DNA of 64,000 nucleotides from Knoxdaviesia capensis (Eukaryota > Ascomycota > Sordariomycetes > Microascales > Gondwanamycetaceae), in the NCBI GenBank assembly GCA_001510575.1, contig LNGK01000002.1, positions 1,662,144 to 1,726,143 on the forward strand. The letters are read 5' to 3'. Position 1 is the stretch's first letter. Every line of letters starts with the position of its first letter. Both the position numbers and the translations under genes were made by a program. Shown piece after piece: positions 47,001 through 58,400 of the stretch. The notes under the pieces were generated by a model. The model ran no database searches and was not told the origin of the DNA. It saw nothing but the letters and a program-made list of their open reading frames with translations.

Positions 47001-50000
47001 CTCACGCAAACACTCTTGCACATGTTGTGCATCGTTCGTCGCCAGAAACGCCCATTTACCACCCTGTCTAGAGCTTGCATTGCATTGCATGTGGTCCAGT
47101 TTTTTTTCTCGCCACGGAACTTCCAGAAACCAAAATAAACACAGATAATGCCATTGTGTCTCCCCTCTTGTGTACTGTTCTGGTATCTGGTTTCGAGCAC
47201 GAAACCTGCACCGGGTATTCATTGTTTCTCCCAATTGCAACTCGCCCGGCCTTCTCGTGTCTGTCCGGCTTGCCTGTCCCGTGATGAGGTCAGTCTGACG
47301 AGATGCAGGCGGTGGTATTCCTCCAAGGCTTTTTATTCCCTACACATGGTCATCCAGATAGGCCTCATTCTGCTCCTCCACTGCCCAGGGTTTCCCGCAA
47401 AGCTCCCTGCTTCCCCGGCCAAGTCCGGGAAAACAAAACGTGGACCCGGATCATTGCCACGAGCAAATAGAAGGCTTCAGGTCCAAACGACACGATACAC
47501 TACCATCGCGTACCAAACTCGGGGTTCCTTTTCCCCTCTTTTTTTTTCTGTTCGTTCCTTTTCTCACCGTCACGCCGTCCTCCTCAGCCCGGAACACCAT
47601 GTAACCTGTAACCCACTACTGAAAACACCGCACGCGTGGAGAGAGCTGGAAGGGCCCACCTAGGCCGGCAGCGGGCAGGGCCTCCCCTGCGGTCGTCAGA
47701 TCATGTCCAATTGGGACACACAAACACCTTGAAAAAAGAAAGCTAAAGAGACGAGATCGGTGGAAACAAACACCCAAAAAGCCATAGCAGGAAAAGAAAG
47801 AAAAGTAACTCCCGGAACCTTCAATATTTCTTTGCTTCTCTTATTCCCTCTCTGATGAGGAGAAAAGCGGACCACATAGCTCGGCCGGCCAGTCTGCGCC
47901 TCTCTGGCAGCAACGCAACGACACGCCAGCAGGATTGGAGTTTTTTTCAGCTTGGACGTCTAAGGCAGAAAGCGTGCTGACAGTTGGTACTGCTGACATG
48001 TGGGAGGGGAGAGATTTGGACTATATCACGCCCCATCGGGAGTATAGCAAACCCAGAAGTCACGAAAAAGAAAAATCCCAGATTGAGGTGTGTGTCGCGG
48101 TAGGAAGCAAATTGGAGACCGACGACACCCCAGCCCGACGCCAAAAAACCGTGTCGGCCACAGCCCATTGGGCACAGCACTATTTCGCCGAGGAGGGGAT
48201 TCTAAGAGGGATAGAAGCTTCATTCTATCAATGGCGGGGGCCTATATTAAGGCAGTAAGAAGCCAGGAGAAAAGATTCCCCGTACCAGCGAAACAAACGC
48301 TGGAACTGAAATAACGCGATCGGAGGTCGGTGATCGGCTCACTTCTCACATTTCTCACACCTCGGGACAGGGCGCTTCGGGAACGGGAGGGCGAATCCTG
48401 TTGCTTGAGCACGTACAGTACAGTACACTCTCTCAGTCTGCTTGTATCTCGTTTCCGCTCCCACCCCACACACGGACACAACGACACCACCCACCCAAAT
48501 CGGGGAATCTCTTTGTTTGTTGTGTCAGAGTGCTCTTTTTTTTTTTTTTTCTTCGCGTTTGCATATCTCGGGGAATCACGCCGGGATGTCTTGTCTTGTT
48601 GGTGAGATCCCGCACACTCAAGAACACACACACATGTCGTCCAATTTAGAATTCAGGCTAGAAGACTTGGAAGAAGAAGAACAACCAGGCACCTTCCAAA
48701 GTAATCATGGCTTCGCCAGAAATAGATCATCGTCTCTCCATCGTTCCTGCCTCCTCCACCATCAACCCACCGATCACGGCAATTGACAGTCACGTGAGAC
48801 CGTGTTCCGGAAATCAATTTGACGCGCTAAGACACTCTCGCGTGTTCCCGTGCTTCCCGTTGTCCCGAAAGAAAAGCTGAGCACCGGAGAACGGAACAAG
48901 ACAAAAGAGGTTTCAAGGCCATGTCAAGTGGCGCCAGGCATATATAAAAAAAAATCCCAATCAAGACGTGCGTGCGTGTTTTCCCAACCTCCTCTGTTGT
49001 TATGTGGAGGGTTTCTTGGACCGTCGATTGGACAAGTCTCGTTTGAAGATGTTGGTTTCTGTGTTGTAGACGAAGTGCGGCGCGGCTGAGGCAGATAGCA
49101 CACTTCCGCGCGAGCTGTGCGTGATTTGTGGGTGCATATGTGCGTGTGTGTGTGTTCCGGTCTACACCGCCAGATAGGCAGGCGAAGCACAGGCGCTTGC
49201 GGTGATACCTGGTATGCCATTCTAGGCAGGTTTTCCAGTGCTGATCATCCTGAGGTGCATCTCATATTGTTTTCCCACCGTCACATTGAACGGTATCACA
49301 CACAACTCCGCACACACGCACACACACACACACACACATAACACGCATACGCGAATCCTGCAGGCCGGCACACAGCAACTGGGCCACACACACATGGGTA
49401 AACACGATAACGGAGGCAGCGCCGTCGACGCTGTTTTGAGACACAGGCGTCCGCTTTTGGGAGTGTTGGTGGTTGGGAAAGAGAGAGAAAAAAACAACCT
49501 CCACGCGAAGCACTTTGGAATAGGTGTGCGTCCCATTGCTTCTGGCCTGGTCTGTCCGTATGCCTTGTCGATCTGCCTCTTTCCTTTATGCATTACGGCA
49601 AGTGTGGTAGCGAGCAGACACGACAAAGTATCCACGCAGGTGAGAATTGAGGCTTTGTGGTCGAGTTATATACACTGCGTGTTTCAACGCCAGGATTGGC
49701 AGGTTGTGCTTGGTGTCATGCTCCCCCCACAATGGATAACTTCCGTGTTTAGGGTTGGGGCTTAAGTTGAGATAGATCAGAATAGAAAGGAGGCTTGTCT
49801 CCTCCGTAACCTGACTGCTACTAGGTGTACACACAGACTAGAACAGACACAAGCCAGTCTAGCCATGCCCCGATGACCCCGATCTATCTAGAGGCAAGGG
49901 GGGCCATTGCCTCGGATGAAGGGTTCTAATATCCAGTCCCGGGGTTCTTCTCCAATTCCACGTAACTAATCTGGGGGAACCAGATTGGCTGCATACGGAA

Positions 50001-53000
50001 GGGACGAAGGGTTTAATCAACGAAATTCACTTTATATTGCTATCCTGGGTTCTTTGGCGGGAACGCCTAGACACACGGGAAGCGGAAGCGTTCGGGGAAG
50101 TTCCTGGCCGGGGGAGAGATGATATTATTAGATTATCCGATATAGTGATACCGAGGATTCACCTCTTGCGGATTGGTGTTGTTGTCGTCACATACGAGAG
50201 GAGACAAGTCCTGTAGTATCCAAACCTACCGAGTTGTGGTGGCGTACAGTAGCGTGTACCAGTCAGTCTCTCAAATCCGACCCAAACTGTCACTGTCCTG
50301 AGGGAGTGGCAAATTGAAGGTTTACGAGAGACCCAGAAAACCTCCCACTGAAGCGCCGAACCACGGATGCAGGAAAGAACGGTGCAGCTCCTCCACACGC
50401 GAGAGCTGTATGTAGCACGCCGGATCTGGCCTGGAAGCAATATACTGTCCAAGAACGTCTTGGGGGCGGCGCCGACCCGCTTCTCGACGACATGGTTGGG
50501 CGTCGATTCCACGCCGGCACTATAACTGGGGAGCTCGCGCCTGCGATATGGCAACCCCGTTGACTTGCCTTCATGGGATCGAGCCGAGTTCGGGGTTATA
50601 TCTCGCTGTCTACCTGCAACAGCCGGTGTCTCCATACATGCAATAAGCGGATACAAGAGGGCCAGGAAGAGGAAAACGAGGTCTGGCCAGAAAAGTTTTC
50701 TCTTTGAAGTTTCTGTTTCTCCACGACCGTGCAACAAAATGTAACCGGAGCGGGAGGCACACACTATGTGAACTTTCTGTGCCGTGTCCCGGGGGTAAAG
50801 CACTTGGGCGCCTGGGGTGACGGGGATTTCTACAGCGGCGGTGAAATTGGCCGAGAGAGCAGAAATCCACACTCTAGGAGATGTCAAAGTTTTGCGCGCA
50901 TAGTGAGGTCAGAGCAGAGGCTTATATTGAAATAATAGGGGTTGCAGATGAGATGCATAGACTAAACCAGATATATATGCAGAGAGCCCATATATACAGC
51001 ATTTCGTCCCATCTCCTGCCAGGCTACCAATATGAAGAGGAACGAACTTATGGTGAGGAACAGAACCGCTTATATGTTCAGGAGATTCCATTTCTCTTTT
51101 CGGTGCAGTGCATCTATATGGCCCCCCCTATATAAAAAGACCCCAGACTCATAGAACCAAAAGAGTCCCAACAATTACCGAGCGAATAGATCCAAGCAAC
51201 GGCGGGGAAGAAAGCACCGCAAAGGAAACATTTATGCTGACCTATAGCGGATCCTGATAACGACTGTTTTGTCTCCAACACTCATTCCGCCAAACCACGG
51301 AAGCCAAGAAGACACCCAGGCTGCAAATTGGGCAGACGCGATTCCATGGTACATCCTCCCACCACCCTCTCTTAGCTGGCCGCCGTGAACGTCGACTACC
51401 TCTCCAAGAGAGCAGTTTCTCTTCCTGGACGTCCCGATTTCTTACGATCCCGGCACTGGAACCGCGCCATCGGTGGCGTTTGGCTCCGTGATCTTATTTC
51501 ATTTCAACCCCGGACCTCTTCGTTTGTTTCCTCCCCCCCTCCCCCCACCCCCTCCCTCTCTCCGGGGACAAGCTATACACAGTACATACTGGACCTGTGT
51601 GGACTACGACTGTCAGTGTCTGTCTCGCTAGCCACTAAAACACTAGCCTAAGCTGCACCTCACTGCGCTGTGACTTTCTCAGGAGACAGTTCGAGGTTCT
51701 TTTTGGCGGGAAGATGCTGGCATACGCACACATATATGGGACGTCCGGTCGTAATAATAACCTGCAGTGTGGTACAGGAGTAGTCCAGTGTTCCTCTGAA
51801 GCTAATCCGGAGTAGGCAACTTTGAACACAGTCAGCGAATCCGTCGTTCCAGGCCGTGGTTGATAATCTCTTTCATCTGTACGGCGATGCTGTTGTCCCC
51901 TGCTGGTGACTTAGTGGCGGACAGGTCTGATTTACCGTATGTTGATAGTATGTACTGTGAGGGCCCTGATGCTTCATCCATCTCCCCGTCTCAGGAACCT
52001 CTCTTCCTCCAGACAAACAAAGCATCTACCGTATATAACAGCTACTGTATATAGCAGCCGCGGAATCCCGAATCGATCACAACCTGTCTTCGTGAAACAC
52101 CAGAACCCAATCTGGGAACTTGAAGGACACGGGGCATCTTTTTGACACAGACACGTCAAAAGAGCCCTGCACCAAAAATAAATTAAAAGAACCACTGTGA
52201 CACGCGCGAACGCCCTTCACGACGTGTTGAGAGAGCTTCTTTTCTATTTCTTTTCTTCCTTCTCTTCGAAAATCCCTATATCTGTGCGGAGTTATATAGT
52301 TCGTTTCTCCAGCGCGAAAGCAGGAAGAAAAGCGAGCACCCACCACACAGACGTTCGACAACTGGAGATTCCGAAATATCCAGCCGAGAGTTTTTGCTGT
52401 CAGTGCGCAGGTGCACGCTTTTCCTTACTATCACAGGAGGAGAGAGGAAGGAGATGAGGTTATATGTATTATCCCTACTGGGTTGCTTCAAACGAAACGA
52501 CTAAGGCGCGCGCGCCCTCAGTAATTTGGGTAGTTTCTCCCTCCTCGTCGATTTAGGAAGACATCAAAGCACACACGCACGTATCGCGTGCATTGAGCCA
52601 GAGACTGCGGCGACTGATTCGCAGAAGAGCCTTCAAATGAAGCCCATCACCAGGGCTCTCCTCCACCCCGTAAACCACCAACTCTCGACCGCACCCCCAA
52701 GGTTCCCTGATCGAGGTGTTTGCAAGTGTGCAACCGACTCTTAGTTTGGACTCGTTCGTTGTCGCGTCATCTCGGACGGCTGTTGACTCTTCTCCTTCCA
52801 GGATCATCCCCCTACTGTACACTGCGTTCCGTGCCAACGCTTCGGCGACGACGAAGTGACGCCACCAGCTAATAGTCAGGAGCACAGAATACGAAGATAT
52901 AATAATACCAGCGCCCATATAGCCCTCCCTTCCCCCCTCCTCCCTCTCTCCCGGGTTTTTTAGCAGCGGATGCCGACAACCCAGAAGCCAAAAGAACTCC

Positions 53001-55881
53001 ACGCGCGTAGATAACAGGAACAACCACCGGAACATGGTCTTGGGTCTTCCCGTCGTCGTTCATCTGAAGGACGAGAAAAACGAATGTGTCTGTGCAGACC
53101 GAAGCTTTTATTCCCTCTTCCGGCCATGCCTTCTTTCCAACACGCACGCGACGTGTGTGTTTTTTTTTTTTTTTTTTTGTGAATCAATTGGTATATTGGC
53201 CTGGAGACGTGCAAAGTGGTTCCAGTTTCATCTTGTTGGCTCCCACCGGAACAAGCCCTCTAATCCTACAGAAACATCAACACACACACACACATACTGA
53301 AAGCTGCCGCACCGTCGGGGAGTAAACACCACCGCCGACGTGAGCTCCGCACAAAAACCCGGCTATCTCGACGATAAACACCCTTCAATCGTCCAGCAAC
53401 CAGAGGCCGTCTTTTGGCTTCGACCTGCAAACTTGTATCCTTGGCTGCATGCGGCTGAGAGCAAATGGTTCTGCTCTCGGGGATGGGTTGAAGGGTTTCG
53501 TGCTGTGAAGAAAGCCCTCAAAAGAAAGAGCGTAAAATATGCCCTGATATCGGCACCGAGAGAGCCGCCAGCCTCAAAATTTGATAGTGGCGAATCCAAA
53601 CCCTACTCAACCCTAAGAGGAACGCAGGACGGTCGGTTTATGTGAAGTTAGATATGTTCAACGTCGATAGAGGTGTCTCTGAGCAATGAACGGTTCTATC
53701 GAAGAGTCACTGCCGAGCTGTCGTACAGCAACCCCCTTTCTCCCTACCACCACCGTCTAGCATTTCGTTCCTCGGGAGTCCCGGCAAACAAAGAGCTTCT
53801 TCTTCTCCTACCGCCCGGGCGTACTCCAACACCCTCCGGCTGGATGCATATGGATATGAAAGGGGGCACTTATATAGCCTGCGTTCGTGCCATGCCCCCC
53901 TATGTACATACATATGAGTGCTCGTTTTGCCGGCTCGGAACCTCCCAGCCGACATGCAGACGCGCTCCCTGAAATGAAAGGCAGGGGAAGAGAGGACACA
54001 CACACACACACACGCACATCTACACACACACACGGCAGCATGCAACCCGCCGTCGCTGGCAGTTCGCGTCTACCGAGACACTCAGCACAATGTATACTAG
54101 CGAGTGTTTGTCTAGCGGTATTCACATCAGTCCACCGCCAACACCCGTGGACCATGGCGCCTTGTGAAAAGCTGGCACCAGCGGTGGCGCCGTCCATCAC
54201 CGCTGACAACGCTCCGGAAACGCAGTCTCCCACATGGCGGGATGGCGTTTTTTCCCCCCTCCTTTCCTCTCTGTTTCTCTTCATATGCCAGTCGGGCCGT
54301 CAGCCACCCAACGAAGCCAGTCTTGGAAACCACGCAGCAAGGCAAACAGCTGGGCCGAGCAGAAGCAGCAGCCGTGCAAAACGCCCGGACGGCTGTTGTT
54401 GCTTTGACTCCTGCCGGCTGCCTCTCCCGCGCACCAGAAAACCCACAAGCCCGGCCCGTTCGCTGGGCGTGCATCCGCGTGCCGGGCGCAACGCCAAACG
54501 GGTGGCCCGGGGAGCGGCCCACGCGGGAGATTGCGGTACACTGCGTTGGGTGCACTTCAGGCAAACAGCTGCCGGCATCCACGGCTCTTGGCATGACCAC
54601 TTCGCCTCCTCTGTCCGCTGGCCGAGGGTGATATATACCTGGCAGGAGCCCCGGCAAACACGATTTCACAGCCAACGCAAGAAGAGAGTGCCGTGGTGTC
54701 TCTTCCCCCCCCCCCCCCNCACAAAGAAGGTGTCAGTTTGCCCAGCGAACCTGCAACAGCCTGCACGTTCCCGAGTTGCAGCGTGTGTTTGACACAGCCC
54801 GCGCCTCCCCAGTGGCCGTCTCACACACACACACACTCACGACCACACACCGTCCAGAAGCCCACGCAATCTCTCGCTGTAACTGCAAACACCAAGCCTC
54901 CCGTGCTGGCATTTGCCGAGGCGGTGTCAAGAGCTGCGACCCCCCAACACTTCTGGCGATATATATATATATGTGTGTGTGTGTGTGTTCTGCCCATGCT
55001 TCTAGAACGCCATTCCACCCTCCGGGCAAACGAGAACGAGTGGTTTGTGTGTGTTGTGTTTGCTTCTGCGCGTCTCCCCTCCTCGGCCCGTCCAGCACGC
55101 CCAGAATTGCTGCTGTGCGACCGCTAGCCAGCAGCAGCAGCAGCAGCAAGAAGAAGACACGTCCGGGACCTCCCGCGCTCGGGATTTCGTCTCCCTCTTG
55201 TGTCGTACTCAACTGGGAGAGACGAACGGGGACCGCTCACGAGCATCGCGGGTCTGGGAAGGGCGGGGCCCTGGAGGATGCGGTGCTTGCTAGTGGAACA
55301 GCTCCGGGGCGAGTTTGGACCAAGAGCAAACTGCGTCGATCGATCGGGTCTCAGCGAACCGGCATGAACGGCGGGCTGTTTCCAACTGGGCAAACGCATT
55401 GCTTCCATCAGGTGAAATGGGGGTCGCGATGCTTCAGCTGGCCCTTCGCTCGAGGCGCTGGACAAGTAGTATTCACCGGCTTGATGAGGGAGCCTCTCGG
55501 CTCACAAGTTGGACCGGCGCCATACATAAATAGACTCCGCACGATGCAGAGTCCGATTCCTTGCGTTCATCTGAACAACCCAGAGAGATCTCTCGCGTCT
55601 TCACAGAAGTGAACGGAGGTACGTCCAGACCGGGTGCCAAAAACCGCGTCAAAAACCCACCAGCCACGTGTGAATTTCCCCGGCTCCAAATTGAGCCAAT
55701 CACGACCGCCAATCCACCACCACCCCGAAAATTCCTCACCCAGCTTCATTCAACCTCCATTTCTCCGTCATTTCCCCGTATATCAATCATCGCCGACATC
55801 GTCAGAGAATCCTCCGTCCACCACCACCACCACCACCACCGCCCAACTCTCCCTATATTCTCTGAAACGGGTGTTTCCCCG
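47001..55881. other. Gene-poor interval, part 3
   Basis: No supportable gene. Long frames at 50887-50159 (-), 53887-54792 (+) and 54776-55612 (+) lack recognisable domains, run through CA/TH-type microsatellite translation or an ambiguous base, and overlap frames on the other strand. It contains a (CA)10 run at 49319-49338, a telobox-like TTTAGGGTTGGGG at 49748-49760, TATA elements near 48940 and 51127, further TACAGTAC copies (48413-48428 and near 52813) and an ambiguous base at 54719 in a poly-C run. The last few hundred bases presumably hold the promoter of the small plus-strand gene at 55882. Confidence 0.6.
49319..49338. repeat. (CA)10 microsatellite
   Basis: Uninterrupted CA run in the gene-poor interval. 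Confidence 0.93.
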
Positions 55882-56198
55882 ATGCTCAAGTCCGTTACCT
55901 CCCCCCCCCCCCCCCATCTTGGAACAGTTTGCCCACCGAGAACTCTGGCACACACACACACAAAAGCTAACCTGGCTCCAGAGCCTACAAGAACCTCTCC
56001 TCCAAGGCCCGCATCGGCCTCGGCCTCGGCGTCCTCGCCTGGGGCGGCGCCGGCCTGTGGCTGTCCGACCGCGTCGAGGACATCTACGAGGCGCCCGCGG
56101 CCGAGAAGGCCGCGCTGGACCGCATGATCCCCAAGATCACCTCGCTGGACCGGCTGTCACCAGTCTCCGGAGGTGGCGCTGCTGCTGGGAAGCCGTGA
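55882..56198 (+). CDS. Small single-pass membrane protein, 74 aa, unrecognised
   Basis: The exon 55982-56198 has strongly coding composition and encodes AYKNLSSKARIGLGLG, a hydrophobic helix (about residues 14-30), then SDRVEDIYEAP, KAALDRMIPKITSLDRL and a Gly/Ala tail. It is preceded by a branch site (GCTAAC) and acceptor GGCTCCAG. The only upstream ATG in a suitable position is at 55882; ATGCTCAA|GTCCGT would give an 8-nt first exon that joins in frame to start MLKAYKNLSSK. The donor GTCCGT is non-standard and the first exon is therefore the weak point. The architecture (short basic N-terminus, one helix, charged C-terminal segment) resembles small mitochondrial inner-membrane or ER proteins, but I do not recognise a family. 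The intron (92 nt) contains poly-C and CA runs. Confidence 0.68.
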
Positions 56199-58400
56199 CG
56201 AGTTCTCTCTCTCTCTCTCTCTCTCTCCTGTGCTTTTTTGGGGGCACCTTTCACTTCTTCGCGGGCGGTTTTTGTTTTTGTTCTTGAACCCGGCCTTCGT
56301 CCTTGGGGAAAGGGCCGGAGGGCTGACTTGGCGGTTAGTTAATGTGAGCATCTGCGGAAATCTGTATTGATGGTCGGAGATTTCTTTTCCTGGTCTCTTC
56401 GCGCCGTTCTGTATGCCTAGCTTCCGTGTTTCTTCGTTCTTAACTCCGGGCCCTCTCCGGGCTTTTCAGATTCTACGCGGTGCTAGCATGTACTAGAGCA
56501 ATGTGTACGAGAGTGTAATATATTACTGTGTGGGCGGTACCCCCTCTTTGGTCTCCTCTACCGGATTACCGCGGTTTAGTCTGTGGGTTCACACTGCTGC
56601 TCCATGAAGGAACACTACTTGGCCAGCTCGGCACGGAGGCAAGACTCGACCTTCATATATGTAGATCACAATGAGCAGCACACATCAGATCACAAGACGA
56701 AGGCAATACCAAGAGGTGAAAAAGAAGAAAACACATTTCAAAAAGTGAAGTAAAACAGACGAAACGATGCTGGAAAATGCAAAAACAGACAGCCAACCCA
56801 TATCCCCTCCTCCCATCTCATTGAATCCCCCCCAAAGTTACCACCAGCCAGAATGCTTTCGTTCCCTCCCAGTCCCAATCAATCCACGCTATATGCGCGC
56901 GCACACACACACACACAATCTTTTGTTCTCAATAAGCCTGCCGCCCCCAAGCCTTCCAAAGATGTTCACCCTCCAATTAAATCAGGGTTGGATGGAATAA
57001 AAAAAAATGAAAAAAATGCCGTTGTCCTTGGGGTATTTCCTAGCCCGACACACACACAAAAGAACCGTTTCCAATCTTCCCGAACTTTATATGCGAACTA
57101 ACGGCACACACGGAGAGGCACACGGACAGACACACACGTTAAGAGAAAGAATAGGAGATAAGAGACACGATGATAGAACAAAACAGGGATTGAACCAGTG
57201 GCTAACGGGGTGGGGATAACAAGACATGAGTAATGCAAAGCGAACAATGACGGAAATGCAGATGCGAAAGTGGAAAACGTGATAAAAAGAAAAACATGAA
57301 AAAAGGCGTGTGATGTGTAGCAAGCGGGGTAAAAAAAGGAAAACGAAACACTGAACAGACGACAGAAGCACTAAAGAGAAACAAAAAAACCGTCAAAAGA
57401 GAAACGAGAAAAGGAAAACTGGAAACGGAACAGAGCAGAAGAGGAGAGACACGATAAGAACAGAACACGGCGAGCAAAACGAAACGACAACAGCAACCGA
57501 GAAGAAAAAAGAGAAGGCCTCCACCAAGAACAAAATGAGCAAAACCGAACAGAACAAACAAAAAGAACACGTTCTCTAATGCATCGCCAACTCCTTTTCT
57601 ATTCTCTTCTTCGCACGTTTAACCATTTCCAGAGAAAATGCAAGAGCAAAAACGAACCTCTCCTCGCTACCGTCCCATATATGCTAGAGTAAAAAAGAAA
57701 AAAAAAGACCAAAAGATAAAAATGCCTGGCATGTATGGAGTCGGTGTGACTGCAGCCGGAACATAGAAAAAAAAGAAAATTCCTAACTCATTCTTTCGTT
57801 TCATTTCGTAGCGCACTCAAGAGATGAACAAGAAGAAATAAATGTGGAAGGCACTGCAATCATCGTCTGTCCTCCCCCAGTAGGACCTTCTTCCTCGTCC
57901 AAGTGAGAAAAGAAAGACGGCGTCACTGAAACCTAGTCATGTATGACGGTAGGAGACAGAGATGGTGCCGACTAGATGCTATGTATATCTCGCATAGGAG
58001 ATAAGTACATGCTGTGAGGAAGAGAGACGGATGAATGCGAGTGCCATCAACGGGGGTAGTGTAAGATAAAAAAAAATAAAGATAAAAGGAAACCCAATCT
58101 CAAGAAAATTGGAAGGACTGAATGAGAACGCCGCCAGTGCATCAAGAGATCGATAAATGATAGCAATAACAAGAAACCAAAGCATTAGTGAAAAAAGAAA
58201 AGGGAAGAGAAAGAAAAAGAAGTAAAAGAAGAAGAAGAAGAAAAACGTAGGGGAAGAGGGAGCATGAAACGAAACAGCTCTCCAAAATGTTTCCGAGGGG
58301 TGTTGTTCTCTATCCAACCATCATCACCTCTCAAGGTGAGGTTAGGCCGGCCTCTTGCAGAAAAAAAGGAGACTCTTAACTGCACTCGTCCGGCCCGACC
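56199..58400. other. Convergent intergenic region, no gene seen
   Basis: 2.2 kb between the stop of the small membrane protein and the stop of the transcription factor. From about 56650 to 58260 the plus strand is strongly purine-rich, matching the 3' flank of the minus-strand gene. Frames on both strands are low-complexity. Confidence 0.65.

Noticed and set aside
50159..50887. Minus-strand frame of 242 codons
   Set aside because: No recognisable domain, no splice-linked partner, and composition like the surrounding non-coding DNA.
53887..55612. Two long plus-strand frames (301 and 278 codons)
   Set aside because: They overlap each other, run through CA microsatellite translated as Thr-His, contain an ambiguous base at 54719, and show no domain or coding bias; opposite-strand frames are as long.
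30331..55881. CRISPR array, bacterial-type operon or viral insertion
   Set aside because: No regularly spaced direct repeats, no ribosome-binding-site-led gene trains and no viral or transposon domains were seen; the window is fungal nuclear DNA throughout.
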